This document shows, one piece after another, positions 31,813 to 43,275 of a stretch of 64,000 nt of DNA. Where the stretch lies: the NCBI GenBank assembly GCA_037178675.1, contig JAYMGJ010000108.1:1-64000 (forward strand), written 5' to 3'. A program made the position numbers and the translations under genes. Under the pieces are notes generated by a model, which searched no databases, was not told the origin of the DNA, and saw only the letters and a list, made by a program, of their open reading frames with translations. The DNA is from Scleroderma bovista. Lineage: Eukaryota > Basidiomycota > Agaricomycetes > Boletales > Sclerodermataceae. Position 1 is the first letter of the stretch, and each line of letters opens with the position of its first letter.

Positions 31813-34800
31813 CGTGTTTTTTGTTGCCGAAGAGTTGGGATTGTAGGTCAAGGCACTTTGATGGACACTTCTATAGCTATTGAGGTGTTTCATTGCAGTA
31901 CTCAAAGAGTACTGTGAATTTACATGTATCTTGCACTGATGTTCTCTTTATTACCTAGCTCCCACATACTCTTAGTGGCACTAGTTCTAATACCATGTAA
32001 TCGGATATTTTGAACGGATCTGTGTAATACACTCTTTTTATTAGGTTAGACTTGAAGGTTGTTCCTGTAGGGAGTGCTTCTCGTTCAACCTAGGACTGGG
32101 AGTATACTCTGGGACAAACTATTCCTGCAAAATGGGTAGAATGTGCACGACATCTTGTGCAATCACCAACTTGGGAACACGTATGTAAAACCCGGAAGTC
32201 GTCAAACAAAGTTAACAACCGCACCGCCATATAAGTACAAGTGTAGACTGAACGGGACAGGATGAATGATCAGAAGTATGTACGTGTCGAGGCAATTAGA
32301 GCTAGAGGACTAAAATGAGATGGAGGGATGGTAAAGAACAAATCACTTACTCCAATCCTTCGACGGAAGAATGCCATAGTCCGTTGCATGGCATTAAGCT
32401 TGAGAGCTTGGGACTGACGTAAAGTGTCATCCAGCTGAGCCTTCACCATTTCAAATTCTTTCCGGAGGTCTTCTGTGGGCCCATCCTTTAGTTGTGCACG
32501 AAGTCTTTCAAGCACCTGCATCTGCGAGGTCGCAAGCTGATCAAGACGAGAATGCAGTTCCTGCCCAGCATTAGTTTCCCGCAACTCCATATGCTTGTCC
32601 CCGATTTCCTTTTGTAATCGAACTTCGCGCCGTTTCTTCGCCACTAGATGCAAAAGTTCCGTGGCTGACTCCTGGGTGTTCCAATAACGAAATGGTATTG
32701 ACCCTTGCTTAGTCATCGACTTCCAATAGCTTTCCTTCAGCTCCTCAAGCCTCTGATTGCCAACTTCCTCGTCCACTTCGTCCCACATCGTAGTCGTCAG
32801 GACAATCCGGGACATGGCGTCGTCTCCACATAATTGCCGGAAGACCCGAAGATTCTTCAGAGGTGTCCCAGCCATGCGGTTATCTGTTATGCGATGGAAG
32901 TAAAGCAGGCCGGACAGCAGCACTCCCTCTTGGTATCTTAGCCACGTTTAGCATGTAGAACAGCCGAAAATTCAAAAATATTCGTACGTTTCTCTGAGCC
33001 AGTCCGCGATCGATTCCAATATTTCAAGGTCGGTTTTCTTCGTATCGTCGAAACCAGGCGTATCCACCAGAACTATGCTGGTTTCCCCAATGGTACATCG
33101 GGTGGCCCTTATTTCACTCGTATGCGATTCAAGGTCGTGCCCCACGCCATCGCCTCCACTCCCTACGGCTTTGCTTACAAACTAGACAGGTTTGAGTTGG
33201 GATACAGAGGAATGCCAACACGAGACTTACCGAACTTTTTCCAGCACCTGTCGGTCCCATCACCCTGATACTGTATATTAAATCTTGATTCGACTTCATA
33301 GGAAGTTTCTTACTCACGCAATTATGACATCTTCTGTTCCTAAATCATCCACTCCAACCACCCCGAATGTATTATTTTGGGAGCACCTGGCGGTAACAAG
33401 ATTAGAAAAAAGCTTGAAGACATTGCATGATACTCGCTTGCTGGCATCATCTTTTGTGTATGAGACATCTTTGGATTCATCATTAAGTAGGTCTGATGAT
33501 TGCGCGATAGCATTAGATCGCTCGGCCATCGACTGCTTATTAAGAACCAACAACTCCGATGACCGTTCTGCCTGCGAGTGGGGTACACCTCGCACAGCAT
33601 CCGGCGGTTGCACGTATGGTCCAGAGCGCACGGCGATTGCCTGCTTTCCACCAACTAGGGTACCCGATAGTGCCGACAATTGGTCCGTCCGGGAAGTGGG
33701 TGCACCTTGCACGTAAACAGACGCTGGTGCATTAGAACTGGATCCGGTAGAAATCGGCTGGTTATTGGAAACCAGTGCTTGAGGCGGCGGGGATGATTGT
33801 TTAGCCCGCGGGTCAGTGGGCACACCTCGCGAATGAGCCAGTGGCTGCACGCTGGCCCCTGTTCGTCTAGCCACGTATGGATCTTGTTGCATCGGTGCTT
33901 GTTTCGCCTGCGAGGGAATAGAGGATCCTTGCACGTAATTCGGTGATTGCCTGAAGCCACTGTTCACCGTCTCCGTTGTGATACGGTGATTTCCTGGCGT
34001 CCCAGCCGCTTTCTGGGGGACAGCAGACGAGCCGTCATTCCCGGAAGGTCTGTATCTCGTAGATGCTTCGTGTGTCTTAGTCGACACAGAATCGGATCCC
34101 TTAGGCCGGAGGTCTCTGGGATTAGGAGTCTCGAGGGATGATATCGGCGATACCATATCCACCAAATGATCAGCGCGTGGGCGACCACTAGGAGCCTTAG
34201 AAGGGATAGATCCGAGTGATGGGGTCTGATTTGGTGGGGGATCACGTTGCCCTGAATTAGTAATGGCGGAGGCCGTCATCGCTTGTGCTCTATTAGTCGC
34301 ACTGACATGTCCCCCCGACGCATTGATACTTGGCACATTAGTATCAGCGCTGGCCTGGGTGGGGGGTCGGCGCACGTCGTCCTGTCCTCCAGAACGGGAG
34401 CTGGAGTTTCCGTTACGACGCTTTGGATCATCCACTAGTGATCGCGTAGCCTGACTCGGTGCGATATCTGCTCTCCTAGCAGGAGGTTGGTTGGACATGT
34501 AGTGTGTTCCCAGCGCGTGCATTGTCCCAGTATCTGTCACAGCACACTGAGCGCGGGTATTCGTTTGACTACGAGATACGTCCAATGGCCCTGTACAACC
34601 TTCAACCATTGAGTTAAGAATTTGCGTATCCGTTCCGTTGGACGATGTTGCTCCATCAATTCTCTGACTGGGAGGTCGAGTAGGGACATCAGCTTTGCGA
34701 GCCTCATCATCACCCTTACTAATGAACTGTGGACAAAAAATACAGTTAATGCAACGCGAGGAGCAACAGGAAACAAGCTGACTAGATTAAGACGCGACCA

Positions 34801-35390
34801 GGACAGAGTCATGGTTAGTTCTGGTCGAAGAAACTGATGATGCGAAGACATGTAATGGTCAGTTTAAAAAAGACATCAATAGACAAACGTATACACTGCA
34901 AGTTTTTGACTTTGAGTATCAGCGGTATCGAGGAAACCACTGGGAGGGCTTGTGGATACTGTACAAGTGAAAGAGAGGTGGAACGAGGGACGGGCACGAT
35001 GGATGCTGGTTGCCATGAGTTGTTGAATGAAATCTCAGATACACAACAGGCAATGCAGGCAAGGTCATGCTGTCCACGCGGAAACAGACCACCAAACGCA
35101 AGCTATGGGGCACAGGGTTCATATCGGTCATCCGAACATTGGCGGGACAAGAGATGTTAAATTACATAATACGGTGGCTTATCTCTACTTTAGGATATCC
35201 TCGTACTGCTACAGCCTACAGCACCGTGGCTGGCTCCATGTTGCCGCAGAGGTGAGGTCACTGGCTCTCTGCCACGTTGGCTGCCTGCTGATTATCAGGA
35301 TGTTGCCAATCAGGCCAGCATCAGGCGGTCTCTTCCGTTCCCTTTCAGTCACGTTGTCCATTCTGATCCACGAGGGTTCTGGAGTCTGGA
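31813..35390. repeat. Segmental duplication, unit 2
   Basis: Tandem copy of 27237-30930, holding G4 and flanks. With the F-box and GH16 relics just before it, it shows that the copied block once ran from the F-box gene to beyond the GTPase. Confidence 0.85.
32270..34609 (-). CDS. G4: large GTPase with long disordered N-terminus and coiled coil
   Basis: The intact twin of G3. The first exon (34609-33314) gives about 430 residues rich in Pro, Ser, Gln and Arg, with repeated motifs of the type RGVP..QAK/AER and no fold I recognise. It reads in frame through FKLFSNLVTARCSQ to TEDVIIA, then the 34-nt P-loop exon (VMGPTGAGKSS), the switch exon with VLVDTPGFDDTKKTD, and the last exon with FHRITDNRMAGTPLKNLRVF, IVLTTTMWDEVDE and a full coiled coil (EQ/DQLATSQMQVLERLRAQL and on). 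It ends near 32270, or in a further short exon if the GTAAG..TTTTAG pair there is used. The upstream frame is open to an AG near 34730, so extra N-terminal residues are possible. Function unknown. Confidence 0.78.
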
Positions 35391-35497
35391 CGCCTGGATA
35401 CACCAGTCTGACACGTTCCTATAGGTAGCGCAGAGCGATTTGTCAGAGTTTTCTAGTTGGTGTTATCCTTCCACTGAACTTAGGTTCGTCCTTCACG
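34610..35497. other. Intergenic region, end of duplication unit 2
   Basis: No gene. Up to about 35390 it matches 30168-30930 with gaps. The last 100 nt are the G5 leader. Confidence 0.5.
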
Positions 35498-36327
35498 ATG
35501 CCGAAGTTCTCCTTCAAGAACCTACTAGTTAGTAAATTCAAAGCCTCCTTTGCGACATCGAAAATCGCAGAAGATGATCTTGTAGTTTTGTGAGTGGTGA
35601 GACGCTACTTTCTTATCCAAACCCAAGGCTCAAACAGATCCTCCAGCATGGTTGGGCCAACTGGTGCCGGAAAGAGCTGGGTAATAAGTGCCTTTATCAT
35701 TCTGTGTCGGTTGTTTCGAACTATCGTTAGCTCGTCAAAGAGTTGGCCAAAAATGACAAGGTTCGAGTCGGCAGAAATGGTCACCATCCGTGCACTACAG
35801 ATGTGGAGGCGTGGAAGTGCCAGTTCGAACAAGGCCAAGATAACGTTGTCATTGTCGATACTCCGTCATTTTGCACTGAAGTGGATGGCTTCGATGCTGA
35901 AGGTATCATGAAGTCCTGGATAACCTCGAGGTGGGGACAGCAAATTCATCATTTGATTACGCCAGTTCTGAAACACTGTGGCAGGTTCTCGGAAAAATGT
36001 TGCCATTCTGGCATTCTTTTCCTCCATACACTCGCCAGGGATCCAACAGATCCCGACATGTCTATGGAACGACACCTCAGTATATTTTCAAGCTGCTTTC
36101 CCGCTAGGTGCACGGTCCCAATGGACGTTTTTGTTGTTCCAACCTTGGAGCCAGCTTGTAAACTTGGCTCTGAAAAGGTTGAAAAACGGTTGGCACAATT
36201 GGATGCTGAAACGAAGTCATTAGATGGGCGTAAGTGGAGCGCTTCGAGGTTCCCTACCGTGTTCGAGGGCCAACCAGAAGTAGCGTGGGAGGTCGTGCAA
36301 AAATTATTGGAAGACATTACAAAGTAA
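35498..36327 (+). CDS. G5: compact P-loop GTPase
   Basis: Four exons (35498-35589, 35647-35680, 35731-35930, 35985-36327) give 222 residues. The basic N-terminus MPKFSFKNLLVSKFKASF could bind acidic membranes but lacks Gly2. The P-loop exon (34 nt) encodes MVGPTGAGKSW, with Trp after the Ser. The 200-nt exon carries DVEAWKCQFEQ and VVIVDTPSF. The last exon has CHSGILFLHTLARDP, then MDVFVVPTLEP at the G4 position, where the guanine-specifying Asp is not obvious. It ends after QPEVAWEVVQKLLEDI. It lies head-to-tail with G6 and is a clear paralogue of it. Confidence 0.8.
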
Positions 36328-36977
36328 CGGCGTACTTACTATGTAGTAGGTCTCCTAACATCGTCCACTGTAGACTATTACATGATCCCATTTGCTTGCA
36401 GAATCGATTGATACTAGCCTCCCTGGTTCTGATAAGCCATTATTGAAATATCGACAACTTGCACCCATCCACCATGCGTAGTGATACTATCTTAACCTTG
36501 CGACATACACGAGGAGACGTTTCAACTTCCGCTCCAATAGAAAACACCTTCATGTTCGATCTACATATGTAAATTTAGTGCGACGGACTTGCTGTGCCGC
36601 CAGAATATACAGTGTGGTCAACACGGGCCTCTTCATTTACAGTGAAGTAAGACCTAAATTGAGTGATCACGGCGGTGGCTGATATATATTAGACGCTGCA
36701 AGGCAGAGGGTTGTTCCATATAGATGTCTCCAGATATGAACTGATATTCTTCCTTGTAGTTGAGGGCGTATCTTTAGCCTAATCAGCACACGCCAGGCAT
36801 TGATCAGCCCAAGGACCTCCAGTGGCACGTGTTCATATTTTGAGCGACTGTTATGCTCGTGGACATTGCATGAGCCCATCCTGTGAAGATACCCACTAGT
36901 ACCTAGTAGGTCAGTTTCCGTACTGTCTGGCTTTTCCTTTCAATTAACATGATTATCCTGCAGTCGTGTTGCGCAAA
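36328..36977. other. G5-G6 spacer
   Basis: No gene or repeat recognised; it holds the G6 promoter. Confidence 0.5.
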
Positions 36978-37783
36978 ATGGGGTTTGGCACGGATCTCTG
37001 GAAGAAGCTTACCAGGTCTAAAGAGACTACCGAAATATTACCTACCGATATCGTGGTGTTGTGAGTGCTTCGAGCGCGACTTTGGTGTGGCAGTAACATT
37101 GACAACACTGACAGCATAGTAGGACCCACTGGATCTGGAAAGAGCTGGGTAATACTCATTTGCGGGTCTGCAACCGTGACGTCGTCATTTACTCTTGTGT
37201 TTCTCGTCTTAGCTTTTGAGCGAACTCGTGAAAAAGGGGAACATCCAGTTCAGCAAGCAGAGCTTGAAGCCTTCCACGAAGGAGGTTAATGCTGTTAGAT
37301 GCCACTTCAGCGGTGACAACCGTGATGATATTGTCATTGTGGACACACCGTCATTTCACACCTACCTTGATCCAGACGGAGAAGTCACACTGAAGCAGTG
37401 GATTAATGAAAAGTAAGACATACTAGTACTAGCCCCTCTTCTTGTCGTAGATGACGTATCTGTGCAGATGCAAGAAATCGTGCAAAGGGGCAGGAATTCT
37501 GTACTTGCACAATATCGCCGCGAACCCGCATGATGCAAATCTGTCAATGAGCAAGCATCTACAGGCCTTTAACCGTGCCTATACCTCTGTCTCTTCCACA
37601 ATTGTTGTTCCAACCCTTGATAAGGGGGTGATATATCCACCTGATAAGGCCCAGAGGTTGACTTTACGACTGCAATCTGAAGCAGAAAAATTCGATGCAA
37701 TAACTTGTAAATTATTCGACGGACAACCCGAGACAGCCTGGGAAATTGTGCAGGAGCTTTTGAAACAGATGGGGTATGCATGA
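36978..37783 (+). CDS. G6: compact P-loop GTPase
   Basis: Four exons (36978-37060, 37115-37148, 37213-37412, 37468-37783) give 210 residues. N-terminus MGFGTDLWKKLTRSK is basic; Gly2 is present but Asp6 does not fit the myristoylation consensus. P-loop exon IVGPTGSGKSW (34 nt), switch exon with STKEVNAVRCHF and IVIVDTPSF (200 nt), last exon CKGAGILYLHNIAANPHDANL and IVVPTLDKG at the G4 position. It ends with PETAWEIVQELLKQM. Same gene plan as G2 and G5, and like them without the coiled coil. Confidence 0.8.
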
Positions 37784-38084
37784 ATGCACGAGTTTGGAGA
37801 GCCACAATACCCGTGAAGCCAGTGTGTAACTGGAACATATTATACTATACATTGCGGTGTTATCAACTCAAATCATACGCCGTTACGAAATCTGAAACAT
37901 GTAATGTACGTACTAACACTGATGGATGCTCGGATAGTAATGTGAGTGTCGACAGGTCACGGTGGCTGACGGCACCATTCATTCAAAGCCAAATTTATGA
38001 TCACACAGAAGGTCGTTTCAAGGCTTCTCTTGGAATACCGCAACGGCAACGTTCCTAATCAACAACTAGTAAGATGGTAACGTC

Positions 38085-40177
38085 CTAGATCGCATAAAAA
38101 ACGCAAACCTCTAGTCCCTGCATTACTGTCGCTAAGCCCACTTCAATCCTGGAGAGCGCTTGGCGATTTTCTGCAGGAAGCTTTAACTGTGCAGCAGCCG
38201 TCAGACATGGTGAACTTGGATGGGCTTGGTCACGCACTCGAAGCCCATCACATGCTAACCGCACGGAATTTGCGCAGGACGAAATGGCACTGGCATCACC
38301 ATCCTGGAAAACTTCCTGAGCCTGGGAGGTTTTTTGTGCCACACGCTGGACGATGACTTCCATGCGGACCAGTGCCCTGGGAGCGACAGACTGGTCAATC
38401 CCCGATATGCTTTATAATATATATTGCTTACTTCGAGAGTGTACTGATCGTCACCTTCATGTCTGGTGATAAACGCCCCTTCTTTGCATATTCAGCTATT
38501 ACAGTGATCAGCAGGGCAACGTTTTCCACGATCTGGACAAGCCCGTGGTGTGCTCGTTCCATACTCTGTAGAAAGCAGTCATTAGATCTGCGAGAAACAT
38601 GTTCACAAGGGCACTTACTTGAACTGACAATGCAATATTAATGGATGGTATGATAACATTCTTCAGACAGGGTATATGAACGAAATCAGCCACGCTAAGG
38701 GCGAGTTGTAAATCGGAGATCACAGCGCTCAGAGTTTCTCTGTAACCATGCTCGATACAGGTTCCCGAACTGCTGAATCCGGTGCTTGTTATCCAATCTG
38801 ACCCCCCAGTGCTCAAGTCAGAAAGCGCAGCAGTGGACGCCATTGAACATGATGAAGAAGGCCTTTGGAATGGAAAGGATCCAGGATCTGAAGGAGCGTT
38901 GTAAGTTCTCGTGTTTGGACGCCGGCCAATTCGCTCGAAGAAACCCTTGAAACCCTTGAAAAGACCAGAGAAGGAATCAAGAACGACTTTGCCTGCTGAA
39001 GTCCTATGTACGGGTTTACGTTGATCTATCATTTCTCGCTGGATTTGAAGTGCAGAGCGTTCTCTGGGCGGAGAAATGGATATGGAGTTGATGATTTTCC
39101 AAGCAGATTCCTCAGTACCATCGAAGCGGTGAGTAGACGAACCCAGCTTGATCATTCTCTGCCAAAAAGTGTTCTGCAATTCTGCTTCACGCTGCGAGCC
39201 GACGTCTTCTAATACTTCATCCCACATCGTGGTAACCAGGATAACATTCTTGAAGTTGTCCTCCCCACATAACTCCTTAAACATGTTCAAGTTCCTTAAC
39301 GGTGTTCCGGCTATCCTGTTATCCGAGATGCGATGGAGATACAGGAGCCCGCTCAACTTCACGTTTTGCTTGTAACTGAAATTTTGCCGTGAGGGTTGGC
39401 AACGTTCCCAGATATGAAGTGAGCTTACGTGTTCTGCAGCCAATTTGCTATGTTGCGGAGAATTTGAGTATCGGTCACGAAGGTATCGTCGAAGCCAGGC
39501 GTGTCGACCAAAATGATGTTTCTTTCACCATCCGAGTGGGGATATCGGACAGCCCGTATTTCACTTGTGCATGATTTCAAAGAATGACCAACGCCGACGT
39601 CTGGCCTTCCGACCGCGCGACTGATAAACTACGCGCATTCAATCACAGCACAGCTAGTGAGATGGCGATAACACATACAGTGCTCTTTCCGGCGCCGGTG
39701 GGACCCATGACACTACCGTAAACGCTTCAGGATTGATAATCCACATGCAATGACGCTCACGCACGCAACAATAATATCACTTTCATCAATCGCAATTTCT
39801 CCTACTGGAGAGACCATCACTGTTTGCTCGCTTGCGTTATCACCTAAGATGCTTCCCTCGCATTGGCCATTAGCGTAGTAGTGGAGGCGCACGAGTGAAG
39901 ACAATGAGACACTCGAGAAAGGGAGATCTGGAACAAGGCTTTTGGGACTTTGAGTGAGAGTCTTTAGTAATGGAGTTTCGCGATTGCTTGCATAAGTGTC
40001 GTTTGAGCGTACAGGGTCAGATGTCGTAGTGGTTGGTCTCTCTTCGGTCCTCTCGGACGGGAGGGAGGGGGATGGCTCCTCGGCCGAGTAACTTATCCAT
40101 ACTTGAGGCTTCCATTTCTGTCATCAGTAATGGGTAGGGTGTCTAGAAAAGGCGGGATTTACCCTTCGTTGGTACAT
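38085..40177 (-). CDS. G7: GTPase with a C-terminal helical-bundle domain
   Basis: Exon 1 from 40177 is only 15 nt (MYQRR) and joins in phase 0 to a Ser/Thr/Pro-rich exon ending ESDIIVA. The 34-nt P-loop exon encodes VMGPTGAGKST. The switch exon gives VGVGHSLKSCTSEIRAVRY and IILVDTPGFDDTFVTDTQIL. The next exon carries LHRISDNRIAGTPLRNLNMF and VILVTTMWDEVLED. Instead of the usual coiled coil, after a Ser-rich linker there is an all-helical region of about 190 residues (TLSAVISDLQLALSVADF, IPCLKNVIIPSINIALSVQ, HHGLVQIVENVALLITVIA, LVRMEVIVQRVAQKTSQ), ending at the stop 38085-38087. Its pattern resembles the four-helix N-terminal domains of fungal NLR-like and MLKL-like proteins. That resemblance is by eye only. 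Confidence 0.75.
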
Positions 40178-40674
40178 CAGGACAAAGGGACAGAAAGTGA
40201 GACACTACCTTAACAAAGACTGCAACACGCATGGAGGGCAGTCACCACGTTCACTCCGCAAACACGAGGATCGGATCATATCAAAGATCTATCGCATATT
40301 GATTCTTTTTTCCATGATCGAGAGTAGAGCGCCAATCATAGTATACCCGAGCCAACCTGGATTCACCGAAAAGTAAGGAGTATGTCAGGCAGAGCACTTG
40401 AAGGAGAGTACACGTGGCAAACTTATTAGGCAAACACAATATTATGCTAATAAATACCTAGTAGTACTCAGCCATTTCGGCGAGACACTACAGGACGCAA
40501 CAAGATCACAGTGGGGTCCACCGAAGCATTGAAGTAAACGAAATTGAAAACCCATTGGAGATGGATTATACATAGGAAATGTAAAGAAAACACAGTACCA
40601 CTTGATAATCAACTTGTGGATCCCAAGAATCTAGGTGAACGAAAGGCCTATATCGTAGATTACGTACAGCACAA
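40178..40674. other. G7-G8 spacer
   Basis: No gene recognised; it serves as the G7 promoter and the G8 3' flank. Confidence 0.5.
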
Positions 40675-41848
40675 TTAGTGAGGAAATATCTCACCTTTCC
40701 ACTTCTTGAGAAAGCCTGCAACAATGCGTTGCGTTAGTGATAGCTTGAGAGCCTGCACCTGACTCAAAGTGATATCGAGTTGAGCTCTTAATTCGGCATA
40801 TTCTTTGCGGAGATCTCGTTCGGTTTCCTGACCCTTGGCACCCTCACCCTCCGCACGAACCTTTTGAAGGACCTCCAGGCGTCGCTCGGCGAGTTGTTCT
40901 AAGGAAGAACACAGCTCCCGTCCAGCGCCAGTCTGCCGTAACTCCATTTTGAGATTTGCAATTTCTTGTTGCAAGACAACACTTTCTCGTTTTCTTTTAT
41001 CCTGGACAATAACTTCCAGCAACTTCTCGGCCGACGCTCGGTCGTTTTTATGTTCAAACGTCTTGGACCCTTTCCCAATCATGGTTTTCCAATAACTCTG
41101 CTTGAGTTCCTCTAGCCTCTCCTTCCCGATCGGCTCTTCGATTTCATCCCACATTGTAGTGACCAGGACAACTCGAGACATTGCCTTTTTTCCGCACAAC
41201 TTCTGAAAGACTCGAAGATTCTTCAAGGGGGTCCCAGCCATGCGGTTGTCGGTTATGCGGTGAAAGAAAAGAATAGATGAGAGGAAGACCTTTTGTCGGT
41301 ACCTCAAATGTTCCAAAATTTCAGAAGAATTATTGTACGAAATTTCGAAAGAGGCCTTACGTTTTGTCGAGCCATTCAGAAATCAACTCCAATATTTCTA
41401 AATCAGGTTTGTTCGTGTCGTCAAACCCAGGCGTATCCACCAGCACTACTTTGGACACCCCAATCGTACACCTTATTATCCTAATATCACTTGTGCAAGA
41501 AGTTAATTGGTGTCCGATGCCATCCACTTTCCCAGTGGCCTGGCTAATAAACTGGGTTGGTCTGAGATACATTGTAGGGTCAAGGTCAGCATGTCTTACC
41601 GAACTTTTACCGGCTCCAGTGGGCCCCATTATCCTAGTAATTGTTGAGAAGAGTGATGAAGCAGTAAAGAGCAGCTCGTTCGACTCACGCAACGATCACA
41701 TCGTCTGTGATGAACTCCTGGTATGCATCATCAGCAACATCTGGCAAGAATGATATGAGTTAGAACTTCATATTGTGCTGTATTGCTGGTCATTACCACT
41801 GTGAGCGTCGATGGTGTGGGCGTTGTTGGTATGGTGTTCGTCTGACAT
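40675..41848 (-). CDS. G8: large GTPase with coiled coil, short N-terminus
   Basis: The start at 41848 gives a short acidic N-terminus (MSDEHHTNNAHTIDAHS), then DDAYQEFITDDVIVA, the 34-nt P-loop exon IMGPTGAGKSS, the switch exon FISQATGKVDGIGHQL with VVLVDTPGFDDTNKPDLEIL, and the last exon with FHRITDNRMAGTPLKNLRVF, VVLVTTMWDEIEEPIG and a coiled coil (EQLAERRLEVLQKVRAE, YAELRAQLDITLSQVQALK). It ends GFLKKWKGEIFPH. It is the closest relative of the GTPase half of G10 (both share CGKKAM and the same coiled coil), and lies in the opposite orientation about 4.3 kb away. Confidence 0.85.
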
Positions 41849-43275
41849 TATTGTATGCCGCTGGTGACAGTTGAGACTGTAAATGCAAGTTAAGTGTGCA
41901 GCACACTAAGGTACTAATGGCGGTATATGGGAACAGGCAAACAGGTGCTGTCGGCGATAGAGAATTGAAGGGAAGAGTCGTGCCCTTTGCACGCCGGTTG
42001 TTGAAACGTTGACACCTGGCACTGGAAGGGCTTACAAGACGCCGTTTTACTGTTTTCCCACGGCCAATCATAGACACTACGCATGTATCTGATGATGATA
42101 ATGACGAGCAGTAAGGATGTGGAATGTGTATATATTCGGAATGCATTTGCATCGATCGATCGATTATGTAATCGAACACGATGCTGCTAGACGCAGAAAA
42201 GTTCAGCGAAATACTCAAACACACAAAGTATGACATTGACAACGTGAAACTAGCCTGTTCAGAGGGGTGTTTGTGTAGTAATCGGAAGACTAAGTCAGTT
42301 TTCATTCGCAACCTCGGTCGCCTAACATTGAAAAGGTTCAAATGCCCAGTGCACGTCAAAACGTGTGTGGTAGTACAGCGGCCGGGCCTGGTGTATGCTG
42401 CATGCAATCAGCTTGAAGTCAGCTGGTGCGTATTCTTCTAGCAACCAAGTAGCCGTCAAATGAAATGAAATGAATATATGTATATGGCCGACTACGCTAA
42501 TACAAAGCTCTGGCCGCAAAGGTCGTCAAATGTCGGAGGCGGTATTAACCCTGGACTTGTGTGTCAACAATACGATCAGTCCCCTGGAAGTACTAGATGC
42601 CTAGCGGGCCTCCAACAACTTTCCACTTACCACACTACTAAACAATTGCTCCACCAATGTTACTGATACGCTGGGGGATTCAGTTTGAACAGTACGTGCA
42701 TCATGCATCATGCTGGTCCTATAGTAGAGCTTTTACATGAGTGTTCTATTTTCTTTGATGCTGGCTCTACAATGATGTTCCACTACATGTCATTCGTGGC
42801 TCTGTGGAAAACGGCTCGAAGGAAGGCCGCGATTGCAGCCATTTCACGGCTAGCGCTGATCTACTATATTCACACTGCGCACCACGAGGCACGGCACGCA
42901 CTTCGGGTGGTAAGATTGCGCCTCTGCTGCACCAACATGAGCAACAAAAACATTTCAGTTTTCAACAGATCGAGCGTCAAACTGTCCATCATTTTCGGTT
43001 GGGTGAGATGTATGAATATAGCACCTCGAGAGCGATAAGAACATGAGGAAGGCGAGACTCGAGAGTGACATAAGATTCGAAATAGCCACAATTGAGAGGA
43101 ACGGAAACGATGAACGTCGTCAGGAGATGGAAACAAGGATATATGCACACACTGCACTATATAAATAAACTCCACCATGGTCAGATCAAAATTTCCCCCC
43201 CAGACCCACCAGAATGTCTTCACTGTGCATGCTGTTTTATATTGTCTGATATCGACAATATCCATTTGGCAATAG
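41849..43275. other. Intergenic region, no supported gene
   Basis: Several 80-200 codon open frames on both strands show no recognisable family or splice-consistent continuation. It includes a short ATCGATCGATCG run near 42150. Confidence 0.4.
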
